A stretch of 64,000 nt of DNA from Gonapodya sp. JEL0774 (lineage: Eukaryota; Monoblepharomycota; Monoblepharidomycetes; Monoblepharidales; Gonapodyaceae): positions 1-64,000 of the forward strand of contig JADIIX010000115.1 of NCBI GenBank assembly GCA_027604505.1. Direction: 5' to 3'. Below the pieces are notes generated by a model that worked only from the letters and a program-made list of their open reading frames with translations, was not told the DNA's origin and searched no databases. The stretch's first letter is position 1; every line of letters starts with the position of its first letter. The position numbers and the translations under genes are program-made. This document shows positions 1-10,658 of this stretch, in pieces.

Positions 1-300
1 TGTGCTGGGAGACGGTTTTAAGTCGCCGAGAATGTGCGTATTATAATTCGATTTCAGTCAACTTTGAAACCCACTACCATAGTGGGAACTGTGCCGACTA
101 TTGTGGAGCTCTTCGTCATTGGCACCACTTCGGGGCACTGCACATCCAATCAAAGAGGTTATGAGCGCGATCAGAGAAGGAACTCGTATGTGAAGGAATT
201 GGAAAAGCACGTAAATTTGGGGGAACTGACGCCTCCTCATGACTGGAAACAATTCCGCACACCAGAGTGGCATGTGGTGGGAACTCAAAATACAGACACC

Positions 301-1912
301 ATGGCCGACCACGAAAAACCACCGGCAGACATCGCCGTACGTTGATTCTACGTAAGATTGCCCTTTTCTCTGGTTCATCGTGTCTGATGGAGGTCTCTTG
401 GTGTCTCGCCTCACAAGTACATCAAGAGGAAGATGCGGATCGTGCCGGACTTCCCAATAAAGGTAATCACTCGATTCCGGCTTGGATTTTTTTTCTGGAG
501 CCATGTATTGTCGGAAGCGTGTATGATGGCTCCAACTTACCCCTCCCTTTTTCTGGTTTCACAGGGAATCATGTTCCAGGACTTCACCCCCCTTTTCAAA
601 GACCCCTACGCTGTTGAGATTCTGGTGAACAACTTTGTTCACTTCATCATGTCCTCGGGATTGCCAAAGATTGATGCCGTCGTCGGTGAGTGTGTCTCCA
701 CGAGAAGTCTTCGTAACGCAGGACACAGAAGTGCCATAGATCAGGCTTTACGGACCTTAATATGGGAGTCGAAGACTGCTCGTAATCGTTGATGAACCGT
801 ACGTTAAAGGTCTCAGTTGATGGAGAAGTATGGGACAAGACCTATACTGTTACTGGGGGCGGGCAAAGTGAATCACTTGCTCTGAACCACCAGGTTCCAC
901 AGCCGAAAAGTTCCGGGTTAGTTAATTACCATGGTGTCTCCTAATCCATTGGAACGACTAAGAGCCACTGATGCTTCTCTTGCCAGGATTATTGACACTG
1001 CGTTGTCTCCTGCCGACTCACTGATTGTTTGTCCCTCCGCAACTGTAGGACTCGACGCCCGGGGATTTTTATTTGGTAGGTATTCTCAGTCATCTGTTCA
1101 TCACTCAACAGCGTGACAGTATCTTGTGCTCCATCCTTGACATCCACCAATTCTGATCTCTCCACTCCCACCGCCCACCCAATCCCGACTAGGCCCACTT
1201 ATCGCCCTGAGGCTGTCATGTGCTTTCGTTCCCGCTCGTAAGCGTGGCAAGCTACCTGGTGACGTTCACATCGCGCGCTACGTCAAGGAATATGGCGTGG
1301 ATGAGTTTGAGATATCCAAGGATGGGATAACTCCTGGTCAGAATGTCGTAGTGGTCGACGATTTGATCGCAACGGGTGGTGCGTACACGTTAAACATCTT
1401 GAGGAGAATGCTGTATGCTGTGGGGGTGAGATGCGTGAAGCTTGGAGCTATCATGAGCACCTGTGTCCCGGCGGTATCGAAACTGTGGACCACGATTTTG
1501 GAATCAAATTCGATCATTCTCTCGCTAAAACGACATATATGGTGATTCTGATGGCCTAAAACTTGATGTGGTGAAATGGAAGACAAAAGTCAAGCCGAAT
1601 ATTTCAGGCCAGGAGACCGGCTAATTTCGTTCGAACGGGACGGAGTACAGGACGGATTCGCTAAGAACATGAGTTCGCTGTGCCGACTTCGGCTCTTGAT
1701 ACCTGCTTCTGTCCAGTCTGGCCTATCGTCAACTGACCTTTCTACCCTGTGTATGGTCTGCACCAGGATCCGCGAAAGCCGCTGGCGAACTCGTTCAAGC
1801 TTGCGGAGGCAAGACAGTCCAGTACTGCTTTGTTGTCGAGCTTGTGGACCTTAAGGGCGCTGCAGTGTTGGACGCTCCAACTTATTCCTTGCTTAAAGTG
1901 GAGGGAGAATGA
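301..1912 (+). CDS. APT1: Adenine phosphoribosyltransferase
   Basis: Purine salvage enzyme that makes AMP from adenine and PRPP in the cytosol. Six exons are traced by phase and motif: 301-336, 418-462, 565-685, 1049-1075, 1193-1378 and 1767-1912, giving 186 aa, the usual size of the family. Visible motifs in order are RIVPDFPIKGIMFQDFTPL near the N-terminus, GLDARGFLFG, RKRGKLPG, the PRPP-binding loop VVVVDDLIATGGSA, and the C-terminal VVELVDLKGA. The start at 301 gives MADHEKPPADIA followed by an intron and YIKRKMRI. Exon 4 is only 27 nt. Introns 3 (363 nt) and 5 (388 nt) are long for this window. The gene converges on the phosphodiesterase gene. The family assignment is firm; the exon edges rest on in-frame splice sites. 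Confidence 0.93.
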
Positions 1913-2188
1913 ATTTGAAAAGCCGAATTGTATGGTCCTTGCTGTTTGTAAAATGTTCGAAGCAAGTTGGTTGACGACAGGTCTACACCAACACCAGTCA
2001 CATCACAGTACCCAACACGCACAGGATTATTGTATGGGCACTGGTCGCTCGTTTGTTTTGCAATATCTTATTCATAAGACATTCACCTGTGACCAAGCTG
2101 AAAGCATTGAACGAATCTTCAAACATATTTGTGTTTTCCATTCCGGACCGTCATCCTGTACAAGCTCGATGTTTAATTTACTTCAATC

Positions 2189-5100
2189 TCAATCTTTGGC
2201 CCCAGGTTGTGCTGATTGGGACCCTGGCCCCCCTGCCAGCGCAACCACACTGGATGCTATGGCAGACGCCAGAACAGCTGGTGTCTGTCCTTGCTGTATC
2301 CCACTCGTCGCTGAAATGCTTGGTGGCTGTGGGCTATTATTTGAGGTCGTGGGATTCGTAGAGGATCCGCCTGCAGGTAGAGGCGCGGATGACTGCATTG
2401 AGGTGTTGGACATTTGTTTTGTCTGAAGTTGAATGATCTGCTGTGCCTGTTGATCATCTTGTAGTCTGATAAAAACGCAGAACACATCCGTATCTAAATC
2501 TTGAAATGGCTAATCATTAACCACAAAAGTCTCAAAGCTCACCTCTTCCAATACTCTTTATTGCTCTTTAGGTTCTCAAGGGCCACAAACTCAACCTCGT
2601 CTTCATTCCGTGCGTCGATGAATGAGTCCCACACCTCGTAAAGTGGGGAGACAATGAAGTCAATGAATCCGATTTGACATTTCGGGATCTGCGTCGTGGC
2701 GCGATCCATGAACATGGAGACAGGAATACCACGTTTGCGCTCTTCGTCACCTTGACTGAGGGAGAGCTTCATAAGAAAAACAAGGGAAGAGCACGTGGCA
2801 TCAAGGGATCTCTCACAGGAAGAATTCTTCCATTATTCGCTCGGTCCACTTTTTACACAAGTGATTACTCTTGGTCGGATTGGAAATGTCAGAGCACTTC
2901 ATTGCCACGTCCAACACTAACTGCTTATCCTTGGCTCCTGTCTGCGGGTTTGTGAAGTCCCACCCTGCACCTGTCATCTTATTCTTGAACTTTGCGATGT
3001 ACTCGAAATGTCCGGCCATGTCCGTTGCCAGAACCATGCAAAGTACACCTGATCGCACTTGCTTAAACTTTTCGGGAGTTAGTGTAGCCAGAATATTGAG
3101 TGACGGATCGCCTAACATAATCTCAAAAGCCCGGGCGCAGTGGAAGTTCTCAAGAACGCCTTGATCGTTGTAACGAAGCGCTAAAGGAGCCGAAGTATTG
3201 ATGAGGAATGCGTTATTCACGCCTGGATGGTCGAAGTCATGGATGATCGCTGCAACAAGGCCGGCAAAGCAGTCCTAGAAAGTCATGTGAAGACAACTCA
3301 ACAACGAATTCCCAGTACTACACGGCATTTTGATTATCCCTCAATCGTGACGGTCAGCAACACCGACCTCAGGAGTCACAACGGCGCTCACGCCCACCAC
3401 ATGCAAGAAGAAACTCATTGTCTGCATTACGTCGGCTGCGTGTGCTGAGTTATGATACGGATTGGACTGCACGGACAAAATTGGCAGTTGGCAACAATTT
3501 TCCGACATCCGAGTAACGGAGGTGAAGAGGCATTACCCGGTATCCTGTTTCGATTGTAGTTAGAAATTTGCGAAGAGTGGCTTCGGGGATCTGGAAGTGT
3601 TGCCGAACACCATACTTTTCGAAAATTGCCATTGCAGTCGGAAGAAGTGGTTTGCCTTTCATTTCGCGAAGGTGGTCGTGGAAGATTGTCCGATTTTGGT
3701 TGAGAATGGGGCACTTACCATCAGTAAGTTGGGATACTTGGAATACATCAAAGTCCCAGGTATCCACGGTTTTCAGCGCGTCCAGAACCCGCTGGTCGGA
3801 AAGGGGAGCAGCCGGCTTCGGTGGTGTGTCGCTGTGGAAGATGCAGTGTTCTAAGTGAACTCCGAAGGATGAGGCTCCTGATTGCACTACTAACCCAACC
3901 ACCACCATTTCCTTCGACAATCCAGTCTGTGTCTGCACTGTCTCAGCACCTGCATTTGTTAGCATAGCATTGAGCCATTTAGACACTTCCACATCCACAG
4001 TGCCCTTAGTGACATTCAAATCCGGAGCAAATAATTGATTTGAGGACAAGATTTGAATAGCGTAATCCAAAGATTCAGCCATGTCAGCGTCAAGGTCTCA
4101 ATATAGGGAGCGTGGCTATCAGTTCGTGGTTTTCGCTGATAACTTGGTCGGCTTACCATTTTTCTCCTGTATGTTCCTCACAACCTGGATGACCTTGAAA
4201 ATGGGCGCATCAAGATCCAGATCCACGTCGTTTTTCATTCTAAAGGTTCAAGTGGGATATGCCGTCGATATTGATCCTTCGCAATCCACGCGTGTCAACA
4301 AGCGCAATCTCACTGTCGAAGCTGGTTTCTCAGGTCTGTGTTCAGCATTGCCAGTTTCTGCATGTGACCTTGCCGATCTACCAAATTCCTCGCATACTGC
4401 CCAATAAACTTCTGTAGACTGAACAATGCAACCCCGACCAGTGCTAGGCTGATGATGAAGGTTCCCTCTTCGGTCCAGTTCACGTCCACATCGTATAATG
4501 TCTCAACGTTAACAATTGCGTTGGCACGAAGAATTGCTGAAATGTTGGCCGGATATGGTATCGTTGGGAGAGGGGTGGGTGTGCGATATGTCGTTTTTGT
4601 AACATTGCCGGTCTCGTATTTCCGAAACGCATTGAACGAAGAGTCTGGCTTGAAGCAGTATGCCATTACAAAGACCAAGCTGACATATAGACCTGCAAAG
4701 TGAACGAGACCACGTGAGAGGGACGGTTGAAGTACTGACCACCTCTCCTCCGTATTTACACAAGTACGCCATGCACGCCCAAATCAAATGCTTCCTCAGA
4801 CGTGGACTGCTCATTTGCATGTTTATGGCCATGAGGGTCACAAACCATAAAGCCGAGAATACGATGTGCGTTTCCCGGCTCAATGCGCCGAAAACTACGT
4901 ATGGTAAGAAGGAGAGATAGAGCGGCTTCATAGAGCTGGGGTCATGACGGCTGATGAAATGAGTGGCAACAGTCGCACCGAGACTGGTAAGGAAATCTGA
5001 GAAGGAAAGTTTGGCGGGAAATTTGTGGAACCAGGAGATATTGAGTTTCCCATTTTCCTTTCTGGACACTGTTCACTCTCTCGCATCCACTTACAAAGAA

Positions 5101-6522
5101 TCAGCCCTTGATAGTTGAGAGTACCAATCCATTCGACTGACCCGGCTATGATCAAAAGAATGCCATACCACCTAGAAAACAGAGCTGAGAGACTACACCA
5201 CTTTCAAGTATCACCAAAACACTTACAAGTAGTGGAGAGGCATCTGTTTTAAAGTATCGAGCAGTTATGCACAGGATTAATTGATAATTTAGTGCAAGCA
5301 TTCGACAGAAAGTGAAAATCAACTCTTCCCGACCGCTGGTACAGTTGAACGAGAACCCCAATATCCAATCCTGGCACTTTCTACAAGGAAAGAGCTCCTT
5401 ATTCGTTGGGCGGTGTATCATCAATATCCGCTAGCGTCAAACCCTTTCCAGCCCTTTCGGTTGTCCACACACCAGAGAAACACACCAGAACGTTTACCGG
5501 CCCTTTTATGACTTCCGTCTCCCCGCTCAGGACTATTCGTGAGCCAGTGGCAGTGGTGGCGACTGAACCAGGATTTTGTTTGGAAGTATTCGTCCTGAAA
5601 ACGATTGACCGCGAGAGTGACAACAGGAGGGATGTGAGAAAGGACGAAACCAATGCACTCCAAGAGGCGACATGAATGTGATACAAGCCCTTCCTTCATT
5701 CGAGGGAGCTTGTACTCTAACTCTTTGTGCCCCATGGCAGTTCCCGGTCCTTTCGGATTTGCGTCGGCGTTCTCGTGTGTGGGGCCAAACATAGATACTT
5801 CTTCCGACCGTTTCTGTTCTCCGAGGTTATATTCCTTGCGGTTTCCTTCTTTGAATTATCACATTGCCATTCATTTGAGTGTGCGCTCACCCTCCTGATG
5901 CTTGCGCTCCTTTTGACTTTTCATTGGACAACGAGGTCATCGTGTGCTTGTCAGGAGAACCTGGCTGAGCAGCAGAGGCTGAATATGCAGACGATGATCC
6001 TGGTGGAAGCTGCTGTTGGATCATCTTCCCATTGATCCCTGAATTAACTTGTCCAACATTTGACACTTGGTTTCGAAGGCGATCAGAGGGAATTGATGCA
6101 GAGGAAGACTGGTTCGCTGCGGCACCGAGCAGCGCAGAGCTCTGAGGCTGAGTCTGAGGCAGTTGACCAAGTGGATTGACATTTGGACTCGATGTGTTCG
6201 GTGTAGGGGGCCTCGAACCGTCAGGGGAGTGCCCAGAAGAGTGTACATTTGAGGGTGTGTCCGTTGACCACGAGACATTGGAACTGCGTCGCTTGCGCAC
6301 TCCACTTGACGCCCCTGATGGACCAGAAGCAGGGGCGGCCGCCTGCGATGCAGAACTTCCGTATCCACCGCCCGAAGTTGGAGTGTATGCACCCCCTGTG
6401 CCGACGACAGCTCCTGACCCACCCCGCAGTTCTCCACCTCCGTTCGTGGAGAGCGAGGAGCTATTGTTGCGCCGATTGAGCTCTGGTAGAAGTTCCGGAA
6501 GCTCCTTTTGTGATGATGACAT
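2189..6522 (-). CDS. Membrane-anchored 3',5'-cyclic nucleotide phosphodiesterase (class I)
   Basis: The C-terminal half is a class I PDE domain that hydrolyses cAMP and/or cGMP. Metal-site motifs are YHNSAHAADV, IIHDFDHPG and CSDISNP; the purine-clamp Gln lies in KCQIGFIDFIVSPLYE. Exons solved from the 3' end: 2189-2465, 2543-2755, 2817-3274, 3368-3466, 3537-3655, 3719-4096, 4157-4239, 4314-4692, 4760-4996, 5095-5171. Upstream come exon pieces around 5227-5700 and a Ser/Pro/Gly-rich first exon 5891-6522 starting MSSSQKELPELL. Between them are about eight hydrophobic segments, a lumenal/extracellular loop of about 60 residues with three N-glycosylation sequons (NVT, NIS, NWT), then a helical linker before the PDE. 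The C-terminal tail is Gln/Ser-rich. The membrane domain is not recognised, and I see no DxxxK retinal-lysine pattern. The junction at 5172-5226 does not keep phase, so the TM1-TM3 exon edges are uncertain. Confidence 0.85.
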
Positions 6523-6649
6523 TGAACCGCGTCTTTTATGGTGTCTGTCTGTCCAACACAGGGCCTTTGAAATCCGGCTGATCACAAATAGACCCTTGAC
6601 GATAGAAATGTACGCCAAAATCAATGGTGTTTTTCTTCTAAATTAATTT

Positions 6650-8880
6650 CTAGTTGTTCTTTTCTTTCGGGTGTCCGTTCACGGACTTGCGTCCCTTGTT
6701 TCCACTCTTACCGGAAAGGAGCCCCAACAATCTCAATGTGAAGTCCATACCGAATACTATGGCGATCCCCCAATGACCGAACCACCCCAGATTCCTCCAC
6801 GCGCTCATAGAAAGGTCCCATTGTAGTAAGTCAAATGGTATAAGAGCATAAAGAAGTCTGTCTCAAACACAGTTTTAGTCTAGAGAATGGGTTTAAACCA
6901 GACAATCGACTGGCGTACTCACGTTGAGGAAGCCAACACGTAGCAGCTCACTCTGTAAAAAGGAAAAACAACCCACTGCGACAACACAGATTCGTTTGAT
7001 GACCGTTCAGAAGAAGAGTTCCGATTCTGCGTGATCCAAGCCCAAATCTTATCACCAAACCGTTGTTTGAGGATGCGCTCAGCCTCCACATCAACAAATT
7101 CCATGAAAAATGTCAGGAAATATCCCGCATCCCAACCGTGCCACAGTGCTAAGAACAACTGATGGTGCAATTCGAACAATGGGATCAGCAATTGCAGCAA
7201 AGCACCAAAATAGGTATTGAGACTCTGGACAATACTCACACTGTTATGAAATGCCGAAAGAATAAAGTTCACATTTGAGTATTAGTGTATGTTGGGTCAC
7301 GTTTCTTTTACCGGAAGCTCACTTACATCGATGCGCCTAGCGCTATTTGTCTGTGTCCGACCACAGGTCGAAGGCGCATATCTTCAATAAAAAAATTTCT
7401 TGAGGGCACATTCTACAGTGAGGACAAACTAGAGTTTACTCACATATGTACTCGCGTGTCCACAGATTGGTGTTGATGTTGAAAGCGCTGATATAATCCT
7501 GAGGTTCAAAGAAGTCCAGCGATTGTGCTGAATTCAAAGAATATCCTCTTTTCATGACCCACTTGCAGTGAATAAGGAGTTTCAAAAACCAGCGGCTCGA
7601 CATTGCGCAACGCGGACCAATCTGCGACGGTTGGACTCTCGTCACCCTGCTTCTTCCGTCCATCGTAGCCAAGACCGGCGAGGGCAACCACTCCTTCAGT
7701 GAGTTTCCAAGTGCCCAAGAATTTGGAGACAGAAACCTTTCCACTGTAATGCAAAGTTAGGTGGAGAATCGGCCAAACTCGTTCCGATGTGCAGACCTTA
7801 GCCACATAAACGCAATACGTTTCCACATATCAGGATAACGGTTTGGGAAATCAGGGCTCGCAACCTGCGAGAAGTGCAAACCCGCCATGTTTCCCCCCTG
7901 GTAGAGCGCGAGATACACAGCGCCGAGACCAAAGCACTGAAGAGCGTAGGGCCAAGCACTCCTCCTAAATGAGCGACTTTTTGCGAGCTCCAATGCCTTG
8001 GTCTCTTGGGATTCAACTTGCTCTGCCAATTCTTCTTGTTCAAAAAGCTCGCCGGTGATCCACTTGCGATACCGCTGATACCGGAATTGGGGGCCCACAA
8101 GGAAGCCACCCCAAAAGTAGACGTATCCGAGAGTCGCGAAAAGAGAGGGGAGCTCCGCAATGCCCTGCTCCTGAGAGGTGAAAGCGTGTCCCCAAGGTCG
8201 GGACGGCTCATACGGTGGGGTTTTTGATTTGATTGGGTTTGCACCATCCTTTAAGAGACCCAGTTTGGTGGTGGATTGCCACAGAATATTAGAAACACGG
8301 AAACAAACTTTGGTGCGAGCCCCAAGTGCGATCAAGAGCCTTCACTCACCATGTAGTCCATAGCTAAGCTGATAAGCTTCAGATACAGGACACACTGTGG
8401 TGTGAGGAAGTTTGAATCGTAGCTCGTGGAGGTTTTGAGGCTCGCTACGGCATACGCCCATCCCAGATGGACACTCTGTAATATCCATACGCAGGCAGCC
8501 AGGATAGACCGTTTGACACCTATCTTGGTGCCAATTTTCAACACTGCCCAGGTTACGACCTTTTAATGTGAACATGCGTTGAGTTGCCATCAGGGAATAT
8601 GTCACTATAATCGCCCTACCGTTCCTCCCAAAGAGTGAGCAAACTGAGCGACATCGAGTTTGCAATAGTATAGGGCTAAGCCCATCCCGAATCCGACTGT
8701 GAAGAGCTCACGCCAGAATGTGTCGTTCGGGGGAATCACTTTCCCATCGCCATCTCGTTTTGGAGGTTTGAAAGGGAAGAGGAAGGAGTAAAGTGCGGAA
8801 ATTGGATATCCAATCAGCTGTGCTGAGAGAATCCGAAAAGGTCCAGAAGCGATCTTGGTAGTTTTGGTGACATTATCCAT
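6650..8880 (-). CDS. ALE1: MBOAT-family lysophospholipid acyltransferase (Ale1/LPCAT3-like)
   Basis: ER multi-pass enzyme that re-acylates lysophospholipids with acyl-CoA. Exons by phase: 6650-6857, 6923-7158, 7240 (one base, inferred), 7327-7381, 7444-7498, 7563-7743, 7797-8248, 8350-8559, 8620-8880; they sum to 552 codons. Family motifs are FLTPQCVLYLKLISLAMDYMDG, LGYVYFWGGFLVGPQF, LTEGVVALAGLGYDG, FNINTNLWTREYIY and the catalytic-His block LALWHGWDAGYFLTFFMEF. The C-terminus is basic (KSGNKGRKS...). The start MDNVTKTTKIAS at 8880 matches the usual family N-terminus; the open frame continues upstream but lacks family similarity. If the one-base exon is not used, an in-frame 81-nt segment (7159-7239) would be retained as 27 extra hydrophobic residues just before the catalytic His. 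Confidence 0.9.
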
Positions 8881-9221
8881 GAACAGTGCCAATGCGGGCC
8901 CTCCCACGGGCACGAGGATGGGATCTGGCTGTCTTGGCAGAGAGGAATGGATGGTCTTCCCTAGTGAATACCACCCAACAATGGCTCTAGATACGAAGGA
9001 TGTGAAATCCATCCGGGAAAGTAGGCACGCTCTGCGAATGAATATATGTGTGTGATATAAGTTTGTCGTTACGCACACACGTGCACCGTGTATGACCGTG
9101 TAATAATATGTTCCCTTGGAACTGCGGTCCAAGCCAAGATGGGATGAAAGACTGACCTTCCGAAACCCAAATACCGATCTTACACAAAAACAACCACAAT
9201 AAGCCCGATTGAAGCCTGTTC
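8881..9221. promoter_or_regulatory. Divergent intergenic region between acyltransferase and HIBADH-like gene
   Basis: These 341 bases separate two divergent start codons (8880 minus, 9222 plus) and should hold both promoters. An open minus frame runs through much of it but shows no family motif. No TATA-like box or repeat stands out. Confidence 0.4.
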
Positions 9222-10488
9222 ATGTCATCATTATCATCAGCACCAGCGAATAGGGTCAGTTCGAGGCTCTCTCCCTCAATTTGCAGAGTTTTCGTTGATG
9301 AAATGTTTGCGCGTTAGCCGCCCACTGTCATCGGATGGATAGGAATTGGAGCTATGGGGTGAGTGACCACTGATGCCGTACCAACAACGATGGGGCCATC
9401 ATCTTACTCACGGGTTTCATTACCTTTCATCACCACTGGTGGACAGATTCCCGATGGCGACCAACTTGCTGAAATCTCTCGTTTCTCCCCAATCGCTGCA
9501 TGTGTATGACGTATCTTCTGAAGCTGTTGCATCCTTCTTGTCGGCCAACCCTACTGCCCTGAGAGCCACCGGAATTTCGGACATCTGTCGAGTGTCAGAT
9601 CTGATTTTCGTCATTGTTCCTGGCCCAAAGGAGTCCTACTCTGTATTTGCCGATGTCCTATCGCATGTGCGACCCGGCACGATACTGGTTGAGTGCTCCA
9701 CAGTCGGCCCCAAAGTCGTACGCGATCACGAAGCAAAACGGACTTCCATGATGGAATCATCTCGGGAGGAAGCAGAAAGACTTCGTGATGTTGCAATCGC
9801 AGATCTCCCTGTGAGCGGAGGTCCATGGGGTGCTAAGGACGGAGCACTTTCCATGATGCTCGGATCATCTAACATCGACGAAATCTACGACATCCTTATA
9901 CCATTCTTAAAACCCATGAGTAAAATTGTCTACAAGTGCGGTGGTATTGGAAATGGACAGGTACATTAATATTCATGGGTTCGGAAGTACAATTGCTGCG
10001 TTTTGAAGTTGAAGATCATATGAACTCTAGGCCGCCAAGGTCTGCAACAACATGTGCTCTTTCAACAATATGGTATCGCTAGCGGAATCTATTGTTCTCG
10101 GGGAACGACTGGGCCTCGATTCAGTGACGCTTTCCAGGATCATTTCCACATCAACTGGAAGGTCGTACGGCGCCGAATTCCGCAATCCCGTTCCCGGAGC
10201 AACAGATTCAAGCCCAGCGAATAATGATTACAAACCGGGTTTCAGCATTGGATTGTCTCACAAGGACTTGGGACTCGCGGTGGAAGCAGGCCGGCAGGTG
10301 CGTGTCATACCTTCCAAACGTTCCAAACTGGAATAGATATGTTCCTCAAACAACTAAACCAGGTTGGCTCACCGGTAAAACTCGGAGAACGCAGCTTCGA
10401 GTATTTTTGCAGAGCAATTGAGAGCGAGGAGTGGAAGGGCAAGGACTACAGTTTTATATACCAACTTATCAAGCAGGAAATGGTATGA
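9222..10488 (+). CDS. 3-hydroxyisobutyrate dehydrogenase-type NAD(P)-dependent beta-hydroxyacid dehydrogenase
   Basis: Oxidises a beta-hydroxyacid such as 3-hydroxyisobutyrate (valine catabolism). Exons 9222-9254, 9318-9358, 9447-9960, 10031-10297 and 10363-10488 join in phase to 326 aa. The Rossmann motif GWIGIGAMGFPMATNLL is rebuilt across two introns. It is followed by the family substrate loop DLPVSGGPWGAKDGALSMMLG, the catalytic-Lys segment GNGQAAKVCNN and the C-terminal FSIGLSHKDLGLA helix. The N-terminus MSSLSSAPANRPPTV is short and not an obvious mitochondrial signal, so localisation is open. It lies 170 bp upstream of the thiolase gene on the same strand. Other beta-hydroxyacid dehydrogenases (for example glyoxylate/succinic-semialdehyde reductase-like) share these motifs, so the exact substrate is inference. 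Confidence 0.88.
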
Positions 10489-10658
10489 GATATCTGGAAG
10501 CGATATGATTTTGAGCAACCATCTCAAGGAAAAATGCAATTAATTACAAAACAACAAAACATCAGGAGAAATGCGGCTAAATGTCCGGTCCGATACCTCT
10601 CCGCCTGCCCGACCTTTTCTTGATTCCCCACTTCAACACACCGCCCTCAGAAAGCACA

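Noticed and set aside
4310-5700. Membrane part of the PDE as a microbial rhodopsin
   Set aside because: No helix carries the DxxxK retinal-lysine pattern; the single Lys near the end of the last helix is at the membrane edge. Kept as an unrecognised membrane domain.
8605-9132. N-terminal extension of the acyltransferase upstream of 8880
   Set aside because: The open frame continues, but the residues before MDNVTKTTKIAS have no family similarity and would precede the normal Ale1-type N-terminus.
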